In this document: positions 9,677 to 20,198 of the stretch, one piece after another | Position numbering within the stretch: the first letter of the stretch is position 1 | Layout: each line of letters begins with the position of its first letter | Assembly (NCBI RefSeq): GCF_001412105.1 | Contig: NZ_LKST01000001.1 | Coordinates: 1 to 64,000 of the forward strand | Origin: Corynebacterium oculi | GTDB taxonomy: Bacteria > Actinomycetota > Actinomycetes > Mycobacteriales > Mycobacteriaceae | DNA: 64,000 nt | Direction of reading: 5' to 3' | Translations under genes and position numbers: made by a program | The notes under the pieces: generated by a model | Told to the model about the DNA's origin: nothing | Database searches by the model: none | Seen by the model: only the letters and a program-made list of their open reading frames with translations

Positions 9677-10452
9677 TGGCTACTGAGACGGCCGGGGTGG
9701 TGCGCAAATATCCCCGAGAGCCCGGTGCCGCCCAGGCAGAGGCGGCGGGGCTGCGGTGGTTAGCCCAGGCCAGCGCGCATGTGGCCGAGGTAGTGGAGGC
9801 GGCCGAGGGGGTGATCGCCACAAGGCGGGTGGAGGAGGTCCCGCCCACCGCCGAGGCCGCGCGGAGGGCGGGGCGGGAATTGGCCCGAATCCACGCGGCC
9901 GGCGCTCCCGCCCATGGCAGCCCGCCGCCGGGGTGGCCGGGGCCGTATTACATCGGCACCCAGCCCCAGGAGTGCCGTCCTGCCCAGGATTGGGCGCGGT
10001 TCTACACCGAGCAGCGGGTTCTTCCTTTTGCTCGTCGTGCCCATCAGACGGGCCATCTCGACGCCGAGGGCTGGGCGGAGGTACGCCGCGCGCTAGACGC
10101 GCTACCAAGGATCATGCGGGTACGGGGCTGGGATGCGCCGCCCGCGCGGATTCACGGCGACCTCTGGGCGGGCAACCTGCTCTTCGGCACCGCCGGGCCG
10201 GTGTTCATCGACCCCGCCGCCCACGGCGGGCACCCGGTGACGGATCTGGCCATGCTGGCGCTTTTCGGGGCCCCGCACCTGGAGGAGATCTACGCGGGCT
10301 ATGCGGAGGTCTCCGCGCTACCCGAGGACTGGCGCGAGAGCATACCGCTGCACCAGCTGCACCCCCTGGCGGTGCATGCGGTCACGCACGGGCCCGGTTA
10401 CGGCTCGGAGCTGGTGCGGGCTGCGCGGGCCACGGCGGCCCTGGCGGGCTAA
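9676..10452 (+). CDS. fructosamine kinase family protein
   Basis: 258 residues of the fructosamine-3-kinase / aminoglycoside phosphotransferase-like fold. The catalytic loop is ARIHGDLWAGNLLF and the metal-binding segment is VFIDPAAHGGHPVTDLAML, both typical of the family (the HGD aspartate and the DP aspartate). Family enzymes phosphorylate sugars attached to proteins or amines, leading to deglycation; the bacterial substrate is often unknown. The ATG overlaps the preceding stop (TGATG), so it is co-translated with the PNPOx-like gene. It ends four bases before convergent nadE. Confidence 0.85.
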   Translation: MATETAGVVRKYPREPGAAQAEAAGLRWLAQASAHVAEVVEAAEGVIATRRVEEVPPTAEAARRAGRELARIHAAGAPAHGSPPPGWPGPYYIGTQPQECRPAQDWARFYTEQRVLPFARRAHQTGHLDAEGWAEVRRALDALPRIMRVRGWDAPPARIHGDLWAGNLLFGTAGPVFIDPAAHGGHPVTDLAMLALFGAPHLEEIYAGYAEVSALPEDWRESIPLHQLHPLAVHAVTHGPGYGSELVRAARATAALAG

Positions 10453-10456
10453 GGCC

Positions 10457-11287
10457 TCATCGGACGCGCCACCAGGAATCGTCCGGGGTGGCGGGCAGGT
10501 GGCGCTTGTGGGCGCCCGTTTGCCAGAGGCGTTCGATGCGTTCGGCGGCGGCCTCGGGCACGCGGCGGCCTTCCAGGTAGGCGTCGATATGCGCATACGT
10601 GACCCCCAGCGCCTCCTCGTCGGGGAGGGCCGGGCGCGCGTCCTCCAGGTCGGCGGTGGGCACTTTCATCCAGGTGGCGGAGGGGGCGCCAAGGGCTTCG
10701 AGCAGTTGCGCGCCCTGGCCTTTGGTCAGCCCGGCCAGCGGCAGGAGGTCGGCCGCGCCGTCGCCGTGTTTGGTGAAGAACCCGGTGAGGTTTTCCGCTG
10801 CGTGATCGGTGCCGATCACCAGCAGTTTCTCCTGCCCGGCCAGGGCGTACTGGGCCACCATGCGCTGCCGGGCCTTGATGTTTCCCACGTGGAAGTCATC
10901 GAGGCGCGCGATCCCCAGGGCGTCGGCGGAGGCGCGTGCGAGGGCGTCGGTAGCCTCCTTGATGTTCACGGTGGCGCGGTGATCGGGGCGGATGAAGTCC
11001 AGGGCCGCCTGGGCGTCGGCCTCGTCGGCCTGCACCCCGTAGGGCAGCCGCAGCGCCCAGAACTCGGCGGGGCGGGCGCGCTCCACGGCGAGTTGCGCGA
11101 GCCTGCCCGCCAGGGTGGAATCCTGGCCGCCGGAGATGCCAAGCACGTAGCCACGCGCCCCGGTGGCGCGGAGGTAGTCCACCAGAAAATCCACGCGGCG
11201 GCGAATCTCTTTTTCTGAATCGATCAAGGGGCGCGTGCGCAGGGCGGAGATGATCTCTTGTTGCCGGGCGTGGGGCAGCGGGGACAT
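10457..11287 (-). CDS. nadE: NH3-dependent NAD+ synthetase
   Basis: A 276-residue single-domain NAD synthetase that converts deamido-NAD to NAD with ATP and ammonia. The P-loop is [10 protein letters not shown]; further family segments are [13 protein letters not shown] and [18 protein letters not shown]. There is no N-terminal glutaminase domain, so it is the short NH3-dependent form rather than the mycobacterial glutamine type. The start has GGGAGG 8 bases upstream. It is divergent from the MFS gene, with only 34 bases between start codons. Confidence 0.95.
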   Translation of the reverse strand: MSPLPHARQQEIISALRTRPLIDSEKEIRRRVDFLVDYLRATGARGYVLGISGGQDSTLAGRLAQLAVERARPAEFWALRLPYGVQADEADAQAALDFIRPDHRATVNIKEATDALARASADALGIARLDDFHVGNIKARQRMVAQYALAGQEKLLVIGTDHAAENLTGFFTKHGDGAADLLPLAGLTKGQGAQLLEALGAPSATWMKVPTADLEDARPALPDEEALGVTYAHIDAYLEGRRVPEAAAERIERLWQTGAHKRHLPATPDDSWWRVR

Positions 11288-11321
11288 GGGCTGTGCCTCC
11301 CTCGGGTGACAGGATGGGCGG

Positions 11322-12689
11322 GTGCGGGAACAAACTTATGTGCTCACTGTAGCGCTCGTGGCGGCCTTCGGCGGGCTCCTCTTTGGCTATGACACCGGCG
11401 TGATGGCGGGCGCGCTGCTTTTCCTCTCCCCGGAGTTTGGGCTCACGGCCCACCAGGAGGGGCTGGTGACCTCCGCGCTTCTGGCCGGGGCGGCCCTGGG
11501 GGCGGTGGGTTCCGGGGCGGTGGCCGCGTGGTGGGGGCGGCGTCGCACGCTGATCCTCGGCGGGGTGATCTTCATCGGTGCCTCCCTGGGGTGCGCGGTG
11601 GCCGCAGGGGTGGCAAGCATGGTGGCGGCGCGCCTGGTGCTGGGCCTGGCCGTGGGAATGGTGAGCATCGTGGTGCCCATGTATCTCTCCGAGATGTCTC
11701 CGGCGCGATGGCGGGGCCGCATGGTATCGCTGAATACCCTGATGATCGTGGTGGGCCAGCTGAGCGCCTACGTGGCCAACTCCGTCATCGCCCCCAGCGG
11801 GAACTGGCGGCTCATGCTCGGCCTCGCCGCCGTGCCGGGCGCGATGCTGGCCCTGGGCATGATCCTGCTGCCCGATACCCCGGCCTGGTACGCGGCTAAG
11901 GGGCGTATCGACGCCGCCCGCCGCACCGCCACGCGCGCCGGGCTCACCCTGACGGACCTGGGCGTGACGGAGGCGAGCGTGGGTTCGCGGGAGCGGCGCG
12001 GCGCGCAGTTCCTACAGTGGCGGCGGCTGCGTACCGAAAAATGGCTGACGGCGGCGGTGGGAACGGCCGTGGCGGTGGGCGTGATTCAACAGATCACGGG
12101 GGTGAACGCCGTGGTGTATTTTGCCCCCACCATGATGCACAGCGTGGGGATCTCGGTGGAAAGCTCCGTGCATACCTCGTTGGTGATCGGCACGGTGAGC
12201 GTGGCGTCCTGCTACGTGGGGCTGAGGATCGTGGATCGGGTGGGCCGAAAGCGCCTGCTTTGCCTGGGGCTGTCGTGCAACGTCGTGGCGCTCGTGGGGC
12301 TTGCCGTGGCCTACTCCTTCGCCGACGAACATGCGGTGGCCGCCTGGATCTCCCTGGCGATGATGGCGTTGTTCATGGTTTCCCAGCAGGCGGCGGTGTC
12401 GCTGACCACGTGGCTTTTGATCTCCGAGCTGGTGCCCCTGCCGGTGCGTGGGGTGGGCATGGGCCTGGCGGGGTTGGCGCTGTGGTTGGCTAACTGGGTG
12501 GTGGCGCAGTTCTTCCTCCCGCTGGTGGAGGCGGTGAGCGGGCAGGGGGCCTTCCTGCTTTTCGCGGTGTTGGGGCTGGTGGCGCTGGGGTTTGTGCTTC
12601 GTTGGGCGCCGGAGACGGCCGGGCGGAGCCTGGAGGAGGTGGGCGAGGGCTTCCGGCGGCGTTTTGGCGGTGCCCGCGAGGTGGGGTAG
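11322..12689 (+). CDS. sugar porter family MFS transporter
   Basis: 455 residues, 12 hydrophobic segments. Sugar-porter signatures are clear: [18 protein letters not shown] in helix 1, the [13 protein letters not shown] loop, GRKRLL between helices and the C-terminal [11 protein letters not shown]. It is likely a proton-coupled sugar or polyol uptake system like GalP, XylE or corynebacterial IolT; the exact substrate cannot be read. GTG 11322 is preceded by CAGGAT (11310-11315), 6 bases away, consistent with a leaderless transcript. Confidence 0.88.
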   Translation: MREQTYVLTVALVAAFGGLLFGYDTGVMAGALLFLSPEFGLTAHQEGLVTSALLAGAALGAVGSGAVAAWWGRRRTLILGGVIFIGASLGCAVAAGVASMVAARLVLGLAVGMVSIVVPMYLSEMSPARWRGRMVSLNTLMIVVGQLSAYVANSVIAPSGNWRLMLGLAAVPGAMLALGMILLPDTPAWYAAKGRIDAARRTATRAGLTLTDLGVTEASVGSRERRGAQFLQWRRLRTEKWLTAAVGTAVAVGVIQQITGVNAVVYFAPTMMHSVGISVESSVHTSLVIGTVSVASCYVGLRIVDRVGRKRLLCLGLSCNVVALVGLAVAYSFADEHAVAAWISLAMMALFMVSQQAAVSLTTWLLISELVPLPVRGVGMGLAGLALWLANWVVAQFFLPLVEAVSGQGAFLLFAVLGLVALGFVLRWAPETAGRSLEEVGEGFRRRFGGAREVG

Positions 12690-12786
12690 TATTTTCCTCC
12701 GTGTCATGGCCGTGCTTGCCGGGAATTGCGCCCGGCATGAGGTGGCGGCCACGGAAAAATGTAGCGCATACAGGAAGGAGCGCCCG

Positions 12787-12909
12787 ATGAAGGTCCGCAA
12801 GTCGCTTCGGTCGCTGAAGAACAAGCCGGGCGCCCAGGTTGTGCGTCGCCACGGTAAGGTCTACGTGATTAATAAGAAGGATCCGCGTTTCAAGGCCCGC
12901 CAGGGCTAG
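12787..12909 (+). CDS. rpmJ: 50S ribosomal protein L36, type B (zinc-free)
   Basis: A 40-residue protein, [20 protein letters not shown]..., matching the alternative L36 (YkgO type). It lacks the cysteine/histidine zinc ribbon of the standard L36, so this copy needs no zinc. AGGAAGGA stands 8 bases before the ATG. A strong terminator follows at 12928. In many bacteria the zinc-free copy is controlled by Zur; I did not see a convincing Zur box in the ~97 bases upstream. Confidence 0.95.
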   Translation: MKVRKSLRSLKNKPGAQVVRRHGKVYVINKKDPRFKARQG

Positions 12910-12927
12910 GAGATGCCTCCCGAGATG

Positions 12928-12956
12928 CCGCTCACCCCGCCGGGGTGAGCGGTTTT
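12928..12956 (+). terminator. intrinsic terminator after rpmJ
   Basis: Perfect 11-base stem CCGCTCACCCC / GGGGTGAGCGG with a 3-base loop, followed by TTTT. Confidence 0.92.
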
Positions 12957-13157
12957 CTGTATGTGGGGGCGTATCGACGTCCCGGGGGTGAAGGTATCTT
13001 GGGTTACATTAAGGTTGAAGAAAGATTTTTGTCATAGTTGACGGCGGGCGTTCGGGGAAAGTGCAGGTGGGAATTGCAGCGATGTAGTTAGGCGCTCCGG
13101 CTTGCTTCAATATGTGGGGTGCCCGGCGGTGGGCACCTGGGAATATCGTCGGTGTAA

Positions 13158-13173
13158 CTACTATATATTGTGT
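13158..13173 (+). promoter_or_regulatory. NrdR box 1 upstream of nrdHIE
   Basis: CTACTATATATTGTGT fits the 16-base NrdR consensus (acaCwATATATwGtgt). NrdR represses ribonucleotide reductase genes when dATP is high. It is 32 bases, about three helix turns, from a second box. Confidence 0.85.
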
Positions 13174-13189
13174 TGGTTGCACCGATTGA

Positions 13190-13205
13190 CCACAAAGTAT
13201 AGTGT
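13190..13205 (+). promoter_or_regulatory. NrdR box 2 upstream of nrdHIE
   Basis: CCACAAAGTATAGTGT matches the NrdR consensus with a few deviations and contains a TATAGT (13198-13203) that could be the -10 element. Paired boxes at this spacing are typical of NrdR-regulated promoters. The rest of the 12957-13318 interval holds no gene that I can support. Confidence 0.82.
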
Positions 13206-13318
13206 CGTTTCATGTCGTCGGGAACGGCGTAAAGATTTGATGAAAAGCATGAAGAGGGCCCATGCAGCGCCTGCGCTGCGGCGTGACGGGCTCGCGAGAG
13301 CGCAAAGTTGAGGACATT

Positions 13319-13552
13319 ATGGCTATCACCGTGTACACCAAGCCCGCCTGCATGCAGTGCAACGCCACCAAGAAGGCGCTGGATCGGGCCGGCCTGGATT
13401 ACACGCTCGTGGACATCTCCATGGACGATGAAGCCCGTGATTACGTCCTCGCCCTGGGATACCTCCAGGCCCCCGTGGTGGAAGCGGGCAGCGAGCACTG
13501 GTCGGGCTTCCGCCCCGAGCGCATTCGCGAGCTGAGCGCGCGGGTGGCGTAG
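13319..13552 (+). CDS. nrdH: NrdH redoxin (glutaredoxin-like electron donor)
   Basis: 77 residues with the NrdH active site CMQC in VYTKPACMQCNATKKALD and the C-terminal WSGFRPERI motif characteristic of NrdH. It reduces the class Ib ribonucleotide reductase NrdE and is itself reduced by thioredoxin reductase. The start ATG is chosen for homology; an in-frame ATG at 13262 would add 19 unrelated residues. First gene of the nrdHIE operon, downstream of two NrdR boxes. Confidence 0.97.
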   Translation: MAITVYTKPACMQCNATKKALDRAGLDYTLVDISMDDEARDYVLALGYLQAPVVEAGSEHWSGFRPERIRELSARVA

Positions 13553-13578
13553 CCCGCTTAAGCGTGTACTGAACAACC

Positions 13579-13606
13579 GTGGCCACCGAGGAAAGCCGGT
13601 GGCCAC
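13579..13606 (+). other. hairpin between nrdH and nrdI
   Basis: GTGGCCACC (13579-13587) and GGTGGCCAC (13598-13606) form a perfect 9-base stem with a 10-base loop in the 91-base gap. No T-run follows, so it may be an mRNA-stability or partial attenuation element rather than a terminator. Confidence 0.6.
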
Positions 13607-13643
13607 ACGTGTATGAACAGGGAAAGGAAGTGGGGGTAGGAAC

Positions 13644-14084
13644 ATGCTCGTCGTGTACTTCTCCTCGGCTACGGAAAACACCCATCGCTTCGTGCACAAG
13701 CTCGGCTTCCCCGCGGCGCGGATTCCCCTGCGCCGCACGGAGGCCCCGCTGCGGGTGGAGGAACCCTACGTGCTGGTGTGCCCCACGTATGGGGGAGGGG
13801 CGTCGATAAGCCACCAAAACTCCCGGCCCGTGCCCACCCAGGTGATTCGCTTCCTCAATGATGAGCGCAATCGCTCACTTATTCGAGCGGTGGTATCCAG
13901 CGGAAACACCAACTTTGGGGCCGATTACGGCAAGGCGGGGGACGTCATCGCCGCCAAGTGCCACGTGCCCTATGTGTATCGTTTTGAGTTGCTGGGAACC
14001 CCGGAGGATGTGGAGATCCTCCGCGAGGGTCTGCTCAGCAACGCGGAGGCGCTGGGGCTGCGGGCCCCGGCGGTGGCCTCCTAG
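13644..14084 (+). CDS. nrdI: NrdI flavodoxin
   Basis: 146 residues with the NrdI flavodoxin features: [19 protein letters not shown] at the FMN phosphate loop, CPTYGGG and [15 protein letters not shown]. NrdI supplies the oxidant that assembles the Mn(III)2-tyrosyl radical cofactor in NrdF. Second gene of the nrdHIE operon; nrdE follows about 50 bases later. Confidence 0.96.
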   Translation: MLVVYFSSATENTHRFVHKLGFPAARIPLRRTEAPLRVEEPYVLVCPTYGGGASISHQNSRPVPTQVIRFLNDERNRSLIRAVVSSGNTNFGADYGKAGDVIAAKCHVPYVYRFELLGTPEDVEILREGLLSNAEALGLRAPAVAS

Positions 14085-14134
14085 CAAAGACTTTGACCCA
14101 AGTTCAATTCCATATCTGCGAAAGGCTCAAAAGA

Positions 14135-16291
14135 GTGACCGAGAAGGGAAAGACCGTGGCAGAGCCAGTGGCTCCGGCGGAGCAGACCGACTACCACGCG
14201 CTCAACGCGCTGCTGAACCTCTACGACGAGGACGGCCGGATTCAGTTTGATAAGGACCGCGACGCGGCCAAGCAGTTTTTCCTCCAGCACGTCAATCAGA
14301 ACACCGTGTACTTCCACGACCTGCGCGAAAAGCTGGATTACCTGGTGGAAAACAAGTACTACGATCCCGAGGTGCTGGCGCGCTACAACTTCGAGTTCAT
14401 CAAGGACCTGTTCAAGCGGGCCTACGGATTCAAGTTCCGCTTTGACACCTTCCTGGGGGCGTACAAGTACTACACCTCCTACACGCTGAAAACCTTTGAC
14501 GGCCGCCGTTACCTGGAGCGCTTTGAGGATCGCGTATCCATGGTGGCCCTGGCGCTGGCCGACGGCGACGAGTCCCTGGCCGAGCACCTGGTGGACGAGA
14601 TCATGTCCGGGCGCTTCCAGCCCGCCACCCCCACCTTCCTCAACGAGGGTAAGGCCCAGCGCGGCGAGCCGGTGTCCTGCTTCCTGCTGCGCATCGAGGA
14701 CAACATGGAGTCCATCGGGCGCTCCATCAACTCCGCCCTGCAACTATCCAAGCGCGGCGGCGGCGTGGCCCTGCTGCTGAGCAACCTGCGCGAGGCCGGC
14801 GCCCCCATCAAGCACATCGAGAATCAGTCCTCCGGCGTGATTCCGGTGATGAAGCTCCTGGAGGACTCCTTCTCCTACGCCAACCAGCTCGGCGCGCGCC
14901 AGGGCGCCGGGGCGGTGTACCTCAACGCCCACCACCCGGACATTCTCAGCTTCCTGGACACCAAGCGCGAGAACGCCGATGAGAAGATCCGCATCAAGAC
15001 GCTCTCCCTGGGCGTGGTGATCCCGGACATCACCTTCGAGCTGGCTAAACGCAACGATGACATGTACCTGTTCTCCCCCTACGACGTGGAGCGCGTGTAC
15101 GGAAAGCCCTTTGCTGACGTGTCCGTCACGGAACTCTACGACGAGATGGTGGAGGACCCGCGCATCCGCAAGACCAAGATCAACGCGCGCCAGTTCTTCC
15201 AGACCCTCGCGGAGATCCAGTTTGAGTCCGGCTACCCGTACATCATGTTCGAGGACACCGCCAACGCCGCCAACCCGATCGCGGGGCGGGTGAATATGTC
15301 CAACCTGTGCTCGGAAATCCTCCAGGTGAACACCCCGTCCACCTTCCGCGCTGACCTCAGCTATGAGACCGTGGGCGATGACATCTCCTGCAACCTGGGC
15401 TCCCTCAACATCGCCATGACGATGGACTCCCCGGACTTCGGCCTCACGGTGGAAACCGCCATCCGCGGGCTGACCGCCGTGTCCAACCAGACGGCCATCG
15501 ACTCGGTGCCCTCCATCCGCAAGGGCAACGACGCCGCCCATGCCATCGGATTGGGACAGATGAACCTGCACGGCTACCTGGGCCGCGAGTACATCCGCTA
15601 CGGCTCCGAGGAGGGCCTGGACTTCACCAACGCCTACTTTGCGGCTATCCTGTACGCCGCCCTGCGGGCCTCCAACAAGATCGCCCGCGAACGCGGCGAG
15701 ACCTTCGAGGGCTTTGCGGACTCCGAATACGCCGATGGCTCGTATTTTGATCGTTTCGATCCGGCGGAGTTCCTCCCGCAAACCCCCAAGGTCAAGGCGC
15801 TCTTTGAGGCCTCCTCTGCGCATATCCCCACCGCGCAGGAGTGGGCGGAGCTCAAGGCCGCGGTGATGAAGGACGGCATCTATAACCGCTACCTTCAAGC
15901 GGTGCCGCCCACGGGCTCCATCTCCTACATCAACAACTCCACCTCCTCGATCCACCCCATCGCCTCCAAGATTGAGATCCGCAAGGAGGGCAAGATCGGG
16001 CGCGTGTACTACCCGGCGCCGCACATGGATAACGAGAACCTGGAGTACTTCGAGGACGCCTACGACATCGGGTTTGAAAAGATCATTGACACCTACGCGG
16101 TGGCCACCCGGTACGTGGATCAGGGGCTCTCCCTCACGCTCTTCTTCAAGGACACGGTGACCACCCGCGATATCAACCGGGCGCAGATCTATGCCTGGCG
16201 CAAGGGCATCAAGACGCTCTACTACATCCGCCTGCGTCAGGTGGCCTTGGAGGGCACCGAGGTGGAGGGCTGCGTGAGCTGCATGCTCTAA
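14135..16291 (+). CDS. nrdE: class Ib ribonucleoside-diphosphate reductase alpha subunit
   Basis: About 718 residues, closely resembling mycobacterial NrdE throughout, with [11 protein letters not shown] and SNLCSEI around the redox cysteines, the radical-site region near YIRLRQ and the C-terminal CVSCML thiol pair that NrdH reduces. It makes deoxyribonucleoside diphosphates with NrdF. No ATP-cone is present, as expected for class Ib. GTG 14135 gives the family-like KTVAEPV start and has AAAGG 9 bases upstream; GTG 14156 is a close alternative, and a TTG at 14093 seems too far upstream. Confidence 0.96.
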   Translation: MTEKGKTVAEPVAPAEQTDYHALNALLNLYDEDGRIQFDKDRDAAKQFFLQHVNQNTVYFHDLREKLDYLVENKYYDPEVLARYNFEFIKDLFKRAYGFKFRFDTFLGAYKYYTSYTLKTFDGRRYLERFEDRVSMVALALADGDESLAEHLVDEIMSGRFQPATPTFLNEGKAQRGEPVSCFLLRIEDNMESIGRSINSALQLSKRGGGVALLLSNLREAGAPIKHIENQSSGVIPVMKLLEDSFSYANQLGARQGAGAVYLNAHHPDILSFLDTKRENADEKIRIKTLSLGVVIPDITFELAKRNDDMYLFSPYDVERVYGKPFADVSVTELYDEMVEDPRIRKTKINARQFFQTLAEIQFESGYPYIMFEDTANAANPIAGRVNMSNLCSEILQVNTPSTFRADLSYETVGDDISCNLGSLNIAMTMDSPDFGLTVETAIRGLTAVSNQTAIDSVPSIRKGNDAAHAIGLGQMNLHGYLGREYIRYGSEEGLDFTNAYFAAILYAALRASNKIARERGETFEGFADSEYADGSYFDRFDPAEFLPQTPKVKALFEASSAHIPTAQEWAELKAAVMKDGIYNRYLQAVPPTGSISYINNSTSSIHPIASKIEIRKEGKIGRVYYPAPHMDNENLEYFEDAYDIGFEKIIDTYAVATRYVDQGLSLTLFFKDTVTTRDINRAQIYAWRKGIKTLYYIRLRQVALEGTEVEGCVSCML

Positions 16292-16295
16292 GCCT

Positions 16296-16313
16296 TTCCT
16301 TATATATAAGGAA
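16296..16313. repeat. 18-base perfect palindrome after nrdE
   Basis: TTCCTTATATATAAGGAA reads the same on both strands. It starts five bases after the nrdE stop and directly precedes the large terminator stem. Confidence 0.6.
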
Positions 16314-16315
16314 TA

Positions 16316-16366
16316 GATAAAGGGGTGTGCCCCTCACCTTCGTGGTGAGGGGCACACCCCTTTATC
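16316..16366. terminator. bidirectional terminator between nrdE and ftn
   Basis: A perfect 23-base stem (16316-16338 with 16344-16366) and a TTCGT loop. The ends are A/T-rich (GATAAA / TTTATC), so the stem offers a T-run in either direction and can serve the convergent nrdE and ferritin genes. Confidence 0.93.
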
Positions 16367-16402
16367 ATGCGAGCGGGACGGGTGCCCCGCCTGCGGTGCG
16401 GA

Positions 16403-16897
16403 TTACTCGCCGCGGGAGGCCAGCTCGGCGTCGATACGCAGGATGCCGGAGCCCTCGGTGCCGGCGAGCTCCAGGCGATCCAGGATCTCGGAGACGGTGG
16501 ACTCCTCCTCGATCTGCTCGTCGAGGAACCAGTCGATCATCGGGCGGGAATCCCAGTCCTGCACCTCCGCCTGAAGGGCGGCGAGGTTGCGGATGGAGGC
16601 GGAAACCTTGCGCTCGTGCTCCAGGGAAGCCTCGAAGGCCTCCTTGGCGTTGGACACGGAGAGCTTCGGCGTGGGGATGTCCTGGATCTGCGGGACGTAG
16701 CCGCGGTCCAGCAGGTGCTGAGCGAAGCGCTCGGCGTGCTCCAGCTCCTCGTCGTGCTGCTTCTTCATCCAGTCGCGCATGCCGGTCAGACCGAGGTCGT
16801 CGAGGGCGTAGGAGAGTTGCAGGTAGATCAGGGAGGCCTCGATTTCCATCGTGACCTGCTCGTTGAATGCCTTTGCCAGTTTGTCGTTGATAGCCAT
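16403..16897 (-). CDS. ftn: bacterial non-heme ferritin
   Basis: 164 residues forming a four-helix ferritin. Ferroxidase ligands are visible in QVTMEIEASLIYLQ (E), KKQHDEELEHAERF (E...H) and the later IDWFLDEQIEEES segment. It oxidises and stores iron in a 24-mer cage. A -10-like TATTCT (complement of 16905-16910) lies 7 bases before the ATG and there is no ribosome site, so the mRNA is probably leaderless. Two DtxR-like half sites lie upstream of the -35 region, in keeping with the known DtxR activation of ftn in C. glutamicum. Confidence 0.95.
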   Translation of the reverse strand: MAINDKLAKAFNEQVTMEIEASLIYLQLSYALDDLGLTGMRDWMKKQHDEELEHAERFAQHLLDRGYVPQIQDIPTPKLSVSNAKEAFEASLEHERKVSASIRNLAALQAEVQDWDSRPMIDWFLDEQIEEESTVSEILDRLELAGTEGSGILRIDAELASRGE

Positions 16898-16904
16898 GAT
16901 TCAG

Positions 16905-16973
16905 AGAATAGACTGATTAATCGGGGCTGTCATCTGAGGTTAGGCGAATAAATGTGAGGTTAGGCGAAGGTCG
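16905..16973 (-). promoter_or_regulatory. ferritin promoter with two DtxR-like repeats
   Basis: On the minus strand ATGACA (16933-16928) and TATTCT (16910-16905) are 17 bases apart. Just upstream, TGAGGTTAGGCGAA occurs twice as direct repeats starting at 16935 and 16955, exactly 20 bases apart. Each contains AGGTTAGGC, the left half of the DtxR consensus. Position upstream of -35 suits activation rather than repression. Confidence 0.65.
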
Positions 16974-17015
16974 CTCTAGGTAACGGTGCGCGGTAGACCC
17001 CGCGCGGTAGGGTAG

Positions 17016-18068
<1,053 letters not shown>

Positions 18069-18254
18069 GGCTCGCGACGGGGCGCTCATCCTAAAGGTTG
18101 ATTCACACCGGGGGTAGTTTTTGCGGGCGAGGGGCGCGGTGCCGGGGTGGCGGCGCGCCCTAAATTGTGGAAAAGGTCACTAATTTCCCGGGGTGGTATG
18201 CGGTGGGGGCGGGGATCGGTAGCCGTCGGGGCTGGGGTAACGCTGGAAATTGCT

Positions 18255-18275
18255 GAGAAAGCTGGCAGCTTTCTC
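18255..18275. repeat. perfect hairpin in the nrdF-ctaD intergenic region
   Basis: GAGAAAGCT / AGCTTTCTC around GGC. It lies midway in the 346-base gap 18069-18414, which otherwise shows no gene. A TACTAT near 18345 may be the ctaD -10. No T-run follows the stem. Confidence 0.5.
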
Positions 18276-18414
18276 GATGAAAGTCCCTGCTGCGCGGCGT
18301 TTTGTGACTGGTGAGACGGCTGGAAAATGTGCGCAGGCGTGTTTTACTATGAAGCGGTAGAAAACTTGGATAACCCTGTGTTCCCGAGGGTTGTCTCATA
18401 GTCAGGAGGATCGA

Positions 18415-20112
18415 ATGACTGCTGTGGCACCACGGCTCGATAATTACGTCGAGCCCGTCCGTCCCGCGCCGACGGGCAATGCCCGCAAGGGTTCCAAGAT
18501 GTGGAAGATGCTCACCACCACGGATCACAAAGAACTGGGCATCATGTACATCATCATGTCGCTGGTGTGGTTCTTCGCCGGCGGCCTGATGGCGCTGCTG
18601 ATCCGCGCGGAGTTATTCACTCCCGGGTTGCAGTACCTGTCCAACGAGCAGTTCAACCAGCTCTTCACCATGCACGGCACCGTCATGCTGCTGGCCTTTG
18701 GTACCCCGATCGTGTGGGGCTTTGCCAACTACGTCCTGCCGTTGCAGATCGGCGCTCCCGACGTCGCCTTCCCCCGCCTGAACGCCTTTGGCTTCTGGAT
18801 CACCCAGGTGGGCGTGGTGGCCATGCTCGCTGGCTTCATCACCCCCGGCGGCGCCGCCGATTTCGGCTGGACGATGTACTCCCCGCTGTCCGACGCGATC
18901 CACACCCCCGGTGTGGGCGCGGACTTCTGGATCGTGGGCGTGGGTGCCACCGGCGTGGGCACCGTGGCCTCCGCGATTAACATGGTGACCACCATTCTCT
19001 GCCTGCGTGCGCCGGGCATGACGATGTTCCGCATGCCCATCTTCTCCTGGAACATCTTTGTGGCCTCCGTGATCGCCCTGCTGATCTTCCCCCTCCTCCT
19101 GGCGGCGGCCCTGGGCATCCTCTACGACCGCAAGCTGGGCGGGCACATCTACGATCCCGCCAATGGCGGCTCGATCCTGTGGCAGCACCTCTTCTGGTTC
19201 TTCGGCCACCCCGAGGTGTACGTGCTGGCGCTGCCCTTCTTCGGCATCGTCTCCGAGGTCATTCCGGTGTTTTCCCGCAAGCCGATGTTCGGCTACGTGG
19301 GCCTGGTCTTTGCCACCCTCTCCATCGGCGCGCTGTCCATGGCCGTGTGGGCTCACCACATGTTCGTCACCGGCGCGGTGCTGCTGCCCTTCTTCTCCTT
19401 CATGACCTTCCTGATCTCCGTGCCCACCGGCGTGAAGTTCTTTAACTGGACGGGCACCATGTGGAAGGGGCACATCACCTGGGAGACCCCGATGGTGTGG
19501 GCCGTGGGCTTCATCTCCACGTTCCTCTTCGGCGGCCTCACCGGCATCATGCTGGCCTCCCCGCCGCTGGACTTCCAGCTGGCCGAGTCCTACTTCCTCA
19601 TCGCGCACTTCCACTACACCCTCTTTGGCACCGTGGTGTTTGCCTCCTTCGCCGGCATCTACTTCTGGTTCCCCAAGATGACGGGCCGCATGTTGGACGA
19701 GCGCCTGGGCAAGATCCACTTCTGGCTCACCTTCGTGGGCTTCCACGGCACCTTCCTGGTGCAGCACTGGCTGGGCAACATGGGCATGCCGCGCCGCTAC
19801 GCGGACTACCTGGATACGGACGGTTTCACCACCCTCAACCAGATTTCCACGATCTTCTCCTTCCTGCTGGGCTGCTCCGTGCTGCCCTTCGTGTGGAACG
19901 TGTTTAAGTCCTGGCGCTACGGCGAGGTTGTGACCGTGGACGATCCGTGGGGTTATGGCAACTCCCTGGAGTGGGCCACCTCCTGCCCGCCCCCGCGCCA
20001 CAACTTCGTGTCCCTGCCGCGCATCCGCTCGGAGCGCCCCGCCTTCGAGCTGCACTACCCGCACATGGTGGAGCGCATGCGCCGCGAGGCACATACGGGC
20101 GGCGGCCACTAA
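18415..20112 (+). CDS. ctaD: aa3-type cytochrome c oxidase subunit I
   Basis: 565 residues, 12 membrane helices. Heme and copper ligands are visible: FTMHGTVM (heme a), [14 protein letters not shown] (CuB histidine and cross-linked tyrosine), WAHHMF (CuB histidines) and [10 protein letters not shown] (heme a3 and a). It is the catalytic subunit of the terminal oxidase in the bc1-aa3 supercomplex. AGGAGGA sits 5 bases before ATG 18415; an earlier in-frame start at 18391 lacks one. It stands alone, as in other corynebacteria, with a terminator after it. Confidence 0.97.
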   Translation: MTAVAPRLDNYVEPVRPAPTGNARKGSKMWKMLTTTDHKELGIMYIIMSLVWFFAGGLMALLIRAELFTPGLQYLSNEQFNQLFTMHGTVMLLAFGTPIVWGFANYVLPLQIGAPDVAFPRLNAFGFWITQVGVVAMLAGFITPGGAADFGWTMYSPLSDAIHTPGVGADFWIVGVGATGVGTVASAINMVTTILCLRAPGMTMFRMPIFSWNIFVASVIALLIFPLLLAAALGILYDRKLGGHIYDPANGGSILWQHLFWFFGHPEVYVLALPFFGIVSEVIPVFSRKPMFGYVGLVFATLSIGALSMAVWAHHMFVTGAVLLPFFSFMTFLISVPTGVKFFNWTGTMWKGHITWETPMVWAVGFISTFLFGGLTGIMLASPPLDFQLAESYFLIAHFHYTLFGTVVFASFAGIYFWFPKMTGRMLDERLGKIHFWLTFVGFHGTFLVQHWLGNMGMPRRYADYLDTDGFTTLNQISTIFSFLLGCSVLPFVWNVFKSWRYGEVVTVDDPWGYGNSLEWATSCPPPRHNFVSLPRIRSERPAFELHYPHMVERMRREAHTGGGH

Positions 20113-20144
20113 GCCACCCCAAGCCTGCTGACTACACGTAGTTT

Positions 20145-20178
20145 GCCCCCTTCGGTTTTTCTCCCCGAAGGGGGCTTT
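20145..20178 (+). terminator. intrinsic terminator after ctaD
   Basis: GCCCCCTTCGG (20145-20155) pairs perfectly with CCGAAGGGGGC (20165-20175), followed by TTT. The serB start region begins a few bases later. Confidence 0.85.
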
Positions 20179-20198
20179 CCGTGTGTAAGAATAAGGCG

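Noticed and set aside
18255-18275. terminator of nrdF
   Set aside because: The hairpin is perfect but nearly 190 bases from the stop and not followed by T; kept only as a repeat.
18613-20109. 498-codon open frame antisense to ctaD
   Set aside because: His/Gly-rich mirror of a strongly conserved oxidase gene; no start context or family.
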